Source: Vibrio injensis | Lineage (GTDB): Bacteria; Pseudomonadota; Gammaproteobacteria; Enterobacterales; Vibrionaceae | DNA: 64,000 bases | Reading direction: 5' to 3' | Assembly: GCF_001895205.1 (NCBI RefSeq) | Contig: NZ_BDJF01000011.1 | Span: forward strand, 248,001-312,000 | Shown: one piece after another, positions 61,377 to 64,000 of the stretch | Layout of the letters: each line of letters starts with the position of its first letter | Numbering within the stretch: the first letter of the stretch is position 1 | The notes under the pieces: model-generated | Told to the model about the DNA's origin: nothing | The model's input: the letters and a program-made list of their open reading frames with translations, nothing else | Databases searched by the model: none | Translations under genes and position numbers: made by a program

Positions 61377-62262
61377 GCGCCTGCCTCCAATCCTGTAAAG
61401 CACGAATATGGGTTGGGGTAATACCGCAGCAGCCACCAATCACGGTTGCGCCTAGTTCATACCACTGCTTGGCAAACTCAACGTAATCTTGCGCGCTGAA
61501 CTCACGCATCGCCTGAACGGTTTGATTAGCCGCATGTTGCGCTTTAATCGGCGCAAAGCTATTGGCATACACCCCGATCTCGATACCGGTTTTATCTCCA
61601 TTCAACGCATTTTTCGCTTGCGAAATAGCATCCGCCATCACTTCAGGTACTGAACAGTTAAATAACATCCCTGCCCCTCCTGCCGCAGCAACTTGCTGAG
61701 CGGCATTCGATACCGACTCTCCAGAACGCAGCAGCGCCACATCGCCATCATCTTGCAAAGTAAACGAGTAATAACAAGGCTTACTTGATTGCCCTAAGAC
61801 CTGCTGAATCATGCTCAACTCTTCTAAGCTGGAAATGGTTTCGGCAATCCAGATATCCACGTAAGGATCTTGCGCCGCATACAGGGCTTGGGTGATCGCC
61901 TGCGCTGGTTGCGCTTGAAACAGATCGGGGCGATAGCTGCCCATTGCTGGCGGAATTGAGCCTGCTACCTGTACGGCATGTGACGCTTGCTGTGCAACCT
62001 CAGCAGCAATGTGCGCCGCTAAACGGGCCAATCTTGCGCCATCGCTGTGATACAGTGCTTCACCTAAATGAAAAGGCACACAGGCATAACTATTGACGGT
62101 AATGATCTCAGCACCGGCTTCAATAAAACTCTGATGCGCTAAACGGACATGATCTGGCGATTCAATCAGTGCTTGGGCACTCCATAACGGCTGTGAAAAC
62201 GGCGCGCCTATGCGTTTTAATTCCCGGCCCATACCGCCATCAAGAAGGGTCAATCTGCTCAT
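61363..62262 (-). CDS. mmuM: Homocysteine S-methyltransferase (MmuM-like)
   Basis: A 299-residue zinc-dependent methyltransferase that makes methionine from homocysteine, typically with S-methylmethionine as methyl donor. The start MSRLTLLDGGMGREL, the LFNCSVPE segment (first zinc Cys near 215) and the GGCCGITP motif (two zinc Cys near 280) are typical. The ATG at 62262 is favoured because it gives the standard N-terminus; one at 62298 is also in frame. It overlaps the BCCT gene by 14 bases, suggesting that the carrier supplies its methyl donor. Confidence 0.88.
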   Translation of the reverse strand: MSRLTLLDGGMGRELKRIGAPFSQPLWSAQALIESPDHVRLAHQSFIEAGAEIITVNSYACVPFHLGEALYHSDGARLARLAAHIAAEVAQQASHAVQVAGSIPPAMGSYRPDLFQAQPAQAITQALYAAQDPYVDIWIAETISSLEELSMIQQVLGQSSKPCYYSFTLQDDGDVALLRSGESVSNAAQQVAAAGGAGMLFNCSVPEVMADAISQAKNALNGDKTGIEIGVYANSFAPIKAQHAANQTVQAMREFSAQDYVEFAKQWYELGATVIGGCCGITPTHIRALQDWRQALEKS

Positions 62263-62440
62263 ATTCTTGTATCCATACTGCTTTATTGGTTCAAGCATTG
62301 AAGCATACTGTGAGCAAGATCATAGTGAATAAGCTTCAAATACAACATGAAAAATTTTCAGGTTAGATATTTGATTTCAATCGACATTTTAGAGCTAAAA
62401 GTCTAATGCTTGATCTTCGTTCAATATTTGCCCGGCCAAT

Positions 62441-62461
62441 ATGATTGACGGAATCAATCAT
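62441..62461. promoter_or_regulatory. Inverted repeat upstream of the lipoprotein gene
   Basis: ATGATTGA-CGGAA-TCAATCAT is a perfect 8-base inverted repeat 56 bases before the start at 62518, in a 255-base region otherwise without features. It looks like an operator; the binding protein is unknown. Confidence 0.45.
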
Positions 62462-62517
62462 TATGTTAAATTCACCGCGAATACCCCCGTTTTATTTGCT
62501 GCCATAAAGAGCTTCTT

Positions 62518-63696
62518 ATGATAAAAAAAATAATCCTAATTGCCGGATTGGCCCTCGCCCTGCTAGGTTGTAAATCCGAAGATGATAGTGCTTTACGCGC
62601 TCAACAGCGCGCTGATGCTATCAGTAATGAAAAACGCGATATCGCCTACTATTTAAGTCAACATTATAATTTATATTCAAGCTCACTACAGAGCACACTG
62701 AATAACCATAATTTAAGTGTTTCGATTGCCGATTTAGTGAGTGACGATCAAAGTCCAACATTAAGTGCTCGTGTTAAACAAGCGGATGAAACGATTCGTA
62801 CATTACAAGGTATCGAAGCGTTTACCGATGAGTTATTAGAGCTTCGCTTAGCCGACGGCACCATGCTCAAAGATCTGCAACAAGGCCAACTGCCATTATT
62901 CGCCTTTGAACCCAAAGGTAATGAGCAAACCTGGCAGTTTATTGAAGCGTTCGACATTTATGGCAATATCCACCAGTTGGACGTCTATCAATTACCAAGC
63001 TTTCCTGTATTTGTTGTCGATAATAACAGCGCAAAATCACTACAGGCAGGCTTACAAGCTATGCGTCAGGAACTGCAAAAATTGGGACAACAACCCATCA
63101 GTCAATCTGACGACCTCCTATCGACATCGCAAGCGCGTAACCTTAGTGTGGCGAATAAATCAGATGTGCAACCTCTCTCAACCACGGTATTGAAAAAAAT
63201 CCGCCTTGAAGATGACAAAGAGCCTTGGATTTTGGGTAAAGCTGAAATTTATGCTTTGGTAACAGGGGTTGATCCTAGTCGTGATAAACCGACGATTGAT
63301 GTGGTTGACATGCCTTATTTGGATTATGACAAGATAGATTACTATCCTAACCAAGTAATGATCCATTGGGCGCGCTATCGTTGGGGAGCGGTTGATATCG
63401 TATTAATGGAGCAAGACAGTGGTACCGATTATAAAGAACTGGCTAAGCTGTTGGTTGAAGCCGCAGAAAAAGTGCTACAGTCAATTCCTGATCTTGAAGC
63501 TCAAGGGTATTCAGTGATTGCCAATATCACAGGTAAAATTATCGATGCCATCCCCAGCGGATTGCTGACTAACGATGATGATTTTGTTGATGTTTTTTAT
63601 ACTATTCAACAAGATAAGCCTTATATTGATCATCCAGGGGCAACCAATAACGCACTGGTCACGTTAGAGCCTTTAACCATTGATCCTACTCGTTAA
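62518..63696 (+). CDS. Lipoprotein of unknown function (possibly DUF3103)
   Basis: A 392-residue lipoprotein. The signal peptide ends with lipobox ALLGC, lipidated at Cys18, with Lys at +2. The mature part is soluble, acidic and rich in Gln, Asp and Ser, with no catalytic motif I recognise; it may belong to DUF3103, a family described mainly in Vibrio and relatives, but I could not confirm it. It is a single-gene unit with a palindrome in front and a strong terminator behind. Confidence 0.65.
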   Translation: MIKKIILIAGLALALLGCKSEDDSALRAQQRADAISNEKRDIAYYLSQHYNLYSSSLQSTLNNHNLSVSIADLVSDDQSPTLSARVKQADETIRTLQGIEAFTDELLELRLADGTMLKDLQQGQLPLFAFEPKGNEQTWQFIEAFDIYGNIHQLDVYQLPSFPVFVVDNNSAKSLQAGLQAMRQELQKLGQQPISQSDDLLSTSQARNLSVANKSDVQPLSTTVLKKIRLEDDKEPWILGKAEIYALVTGVDPSRDKPTIDVVDMPYLDYDKIDYYPNQVMIHWARYRWGAVDIVLMEQDSGTDYKELAKLLVEAAEKVLQSIPDLEAQGYSVIANITGKIIDAIPSGLLTNDDDFVDVFYTIQQDKPYIDHPGATNNALVTLEPLTIDPTR

Positions 63697-63716
63697 TTTC
63701 AGTATTTCGTTTCCCT

Positions 63717-63746
63717 AAAACCGAAAGCTTTGCTTTCGGTTTTTTT
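63717..63746 (+). terminator. Intrinsic terminator of the lipoprotein gene
   Basis: AAAACCGAAAGC-TTT-GCTTTCGGTTTT is a perfect 12-bp stem followed by more T residues. Confidence 0.93.
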
Positions 63747-63768
63747 CTGCCGCTTGATAGATATTTAT

Positions 63769-63804
63769 GCGATTTATAATGGATAAATAATCATTATAAA
63801 TCGC
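63769..63804. repeat. Perfect AT-rich inverted repeat near the window end
   Basis: GCGATTTATAATG and CATTATAAATCGC are perfect 13-base arms around a 10-base spacer. It may be an operator or a hairpin belonging to a gene beyond the window. The remaining bases 63747-64000 are AT-rich and show no gene. Confidence 0.5.
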
Positions 63805-64000
63805 CATGCTGTAAATCAAGCAGACCAAAAAACGTACAGTTTTTTTTACTTAATAGTCTATCAATATCATTGAATTAACCAATAAATAACAATTCAGTAA
63901 ATAAAAACAAACACATTCACCCAACTAATAATAGCTTTATTAATAAACTATAAAACTGGCGAATGGCTGCCGTTGTAATGATCCTTGATGAGTGGTATTT

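Noticed and set aside
63780..63798. Fur box
   Set aside because: Only about 12 of 19 positions match the consensus, and the match is one-sided; the perfect inverted repeat extends beyond it.

Overview
The window is chromosomal DNA from a gammaproteobacterium, almost certainly a member of the Vibrionaceae (Vibrio or a close relative). The support is gene order and protein similarity: cydDC next to trxB, the rluB-yciO-rnm-trpLEGD(CF)BA block, yciB-yciA-yciI, lolA-rarA-serS beside divergent bioA/bioBFCD without ftsK, yfbV-ackA-pta, and ERIC-type intergenic repeats. Apart from those repeats I see no mobile element, prophage, CRISPR array, rRNA or tRNA. Nearly every gene can be assigned to a known family, so most of the novelty lies in regulatory DNA and a few uncharacterised proteins.

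Layout. 1-2.4 kb: start of a 2OG-Fe dioxygenase-like gene, divergent from a marR-MATE efflux pair. 2.5-7.1 kb: trxB and the cydDC thiol exporter. 7.3-9.0 kb: an exported protein of unknown function. 9.1-11.8 kb (minus): rluB, and the yciO-rnm pair. 11.8-18.9 kb: the complete trp operon with TrpR promoter/operator, five-Trp leader peptide and attenuator. 19.2-22.6 kb: nhaA, yciB, yciA, yciI and an AspS-like pilotin lipoprotein. 22.6-27.9 kb: biotin genes, bioBFCD leftward and bioA rightward, separated by two BirA-type operators. 28-33.8 kb: serS, rarA, lolA, a SEC-C protein, dusC and yfbV. 34-37.8 kb: ackA-pta. 37.8-45.5 kb (minus): yqjG, oppABCDF and a DUF486 membrane protein. 45.6-51.3 kb: sucrose utilisation, with scrK, scrB, scrR and scrA. 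51.4-55.2 kb: TPP-riboswitch-controlled thiD, a GH1 6-phospho-beta-glucosidase and an AscG-like LacI regulator. 55.4-59.8 kb: a small membrane protein and two cytoplasmic GH13 alpha-glucan enzymes. 59.8-62.3 kb (minus): a CaiT-like BCCT carrier translationally coupled to a homocysteine S-methyltransferase. 62.5-63.7 kb: a lipoprotein of unknown function.

How the genes work together. The right half is sugar-oriented. Sucrose enters as sucrose-6-phosphate through ScrA, is hydrolysed by ScrB, and the fructose is phosphorylated by ScrK, with ScrR probably acting at AACGTT-centred operators. The GH1 enzyme is probably controlled by the AscG-like repressor through two abutting operators buried in the end of thiD. 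The GH13 enzymes degrade internal maltodextrins. AckA and Pta handle overflow acetyl-CoA.

The most unusual observations are the tandem AscG-type operators in thiD, the mmuM-BCCT coupling (a candidate sulfonium or betaine methyl-donor uptake system), the doubled BirA operators, the structured trpC-trpB spacer, a terminator-like hairpin between the yciA promoter and its gene, and a leader ORF overlapping the dusC start. All calls come from reading the sequence; no database search was run.
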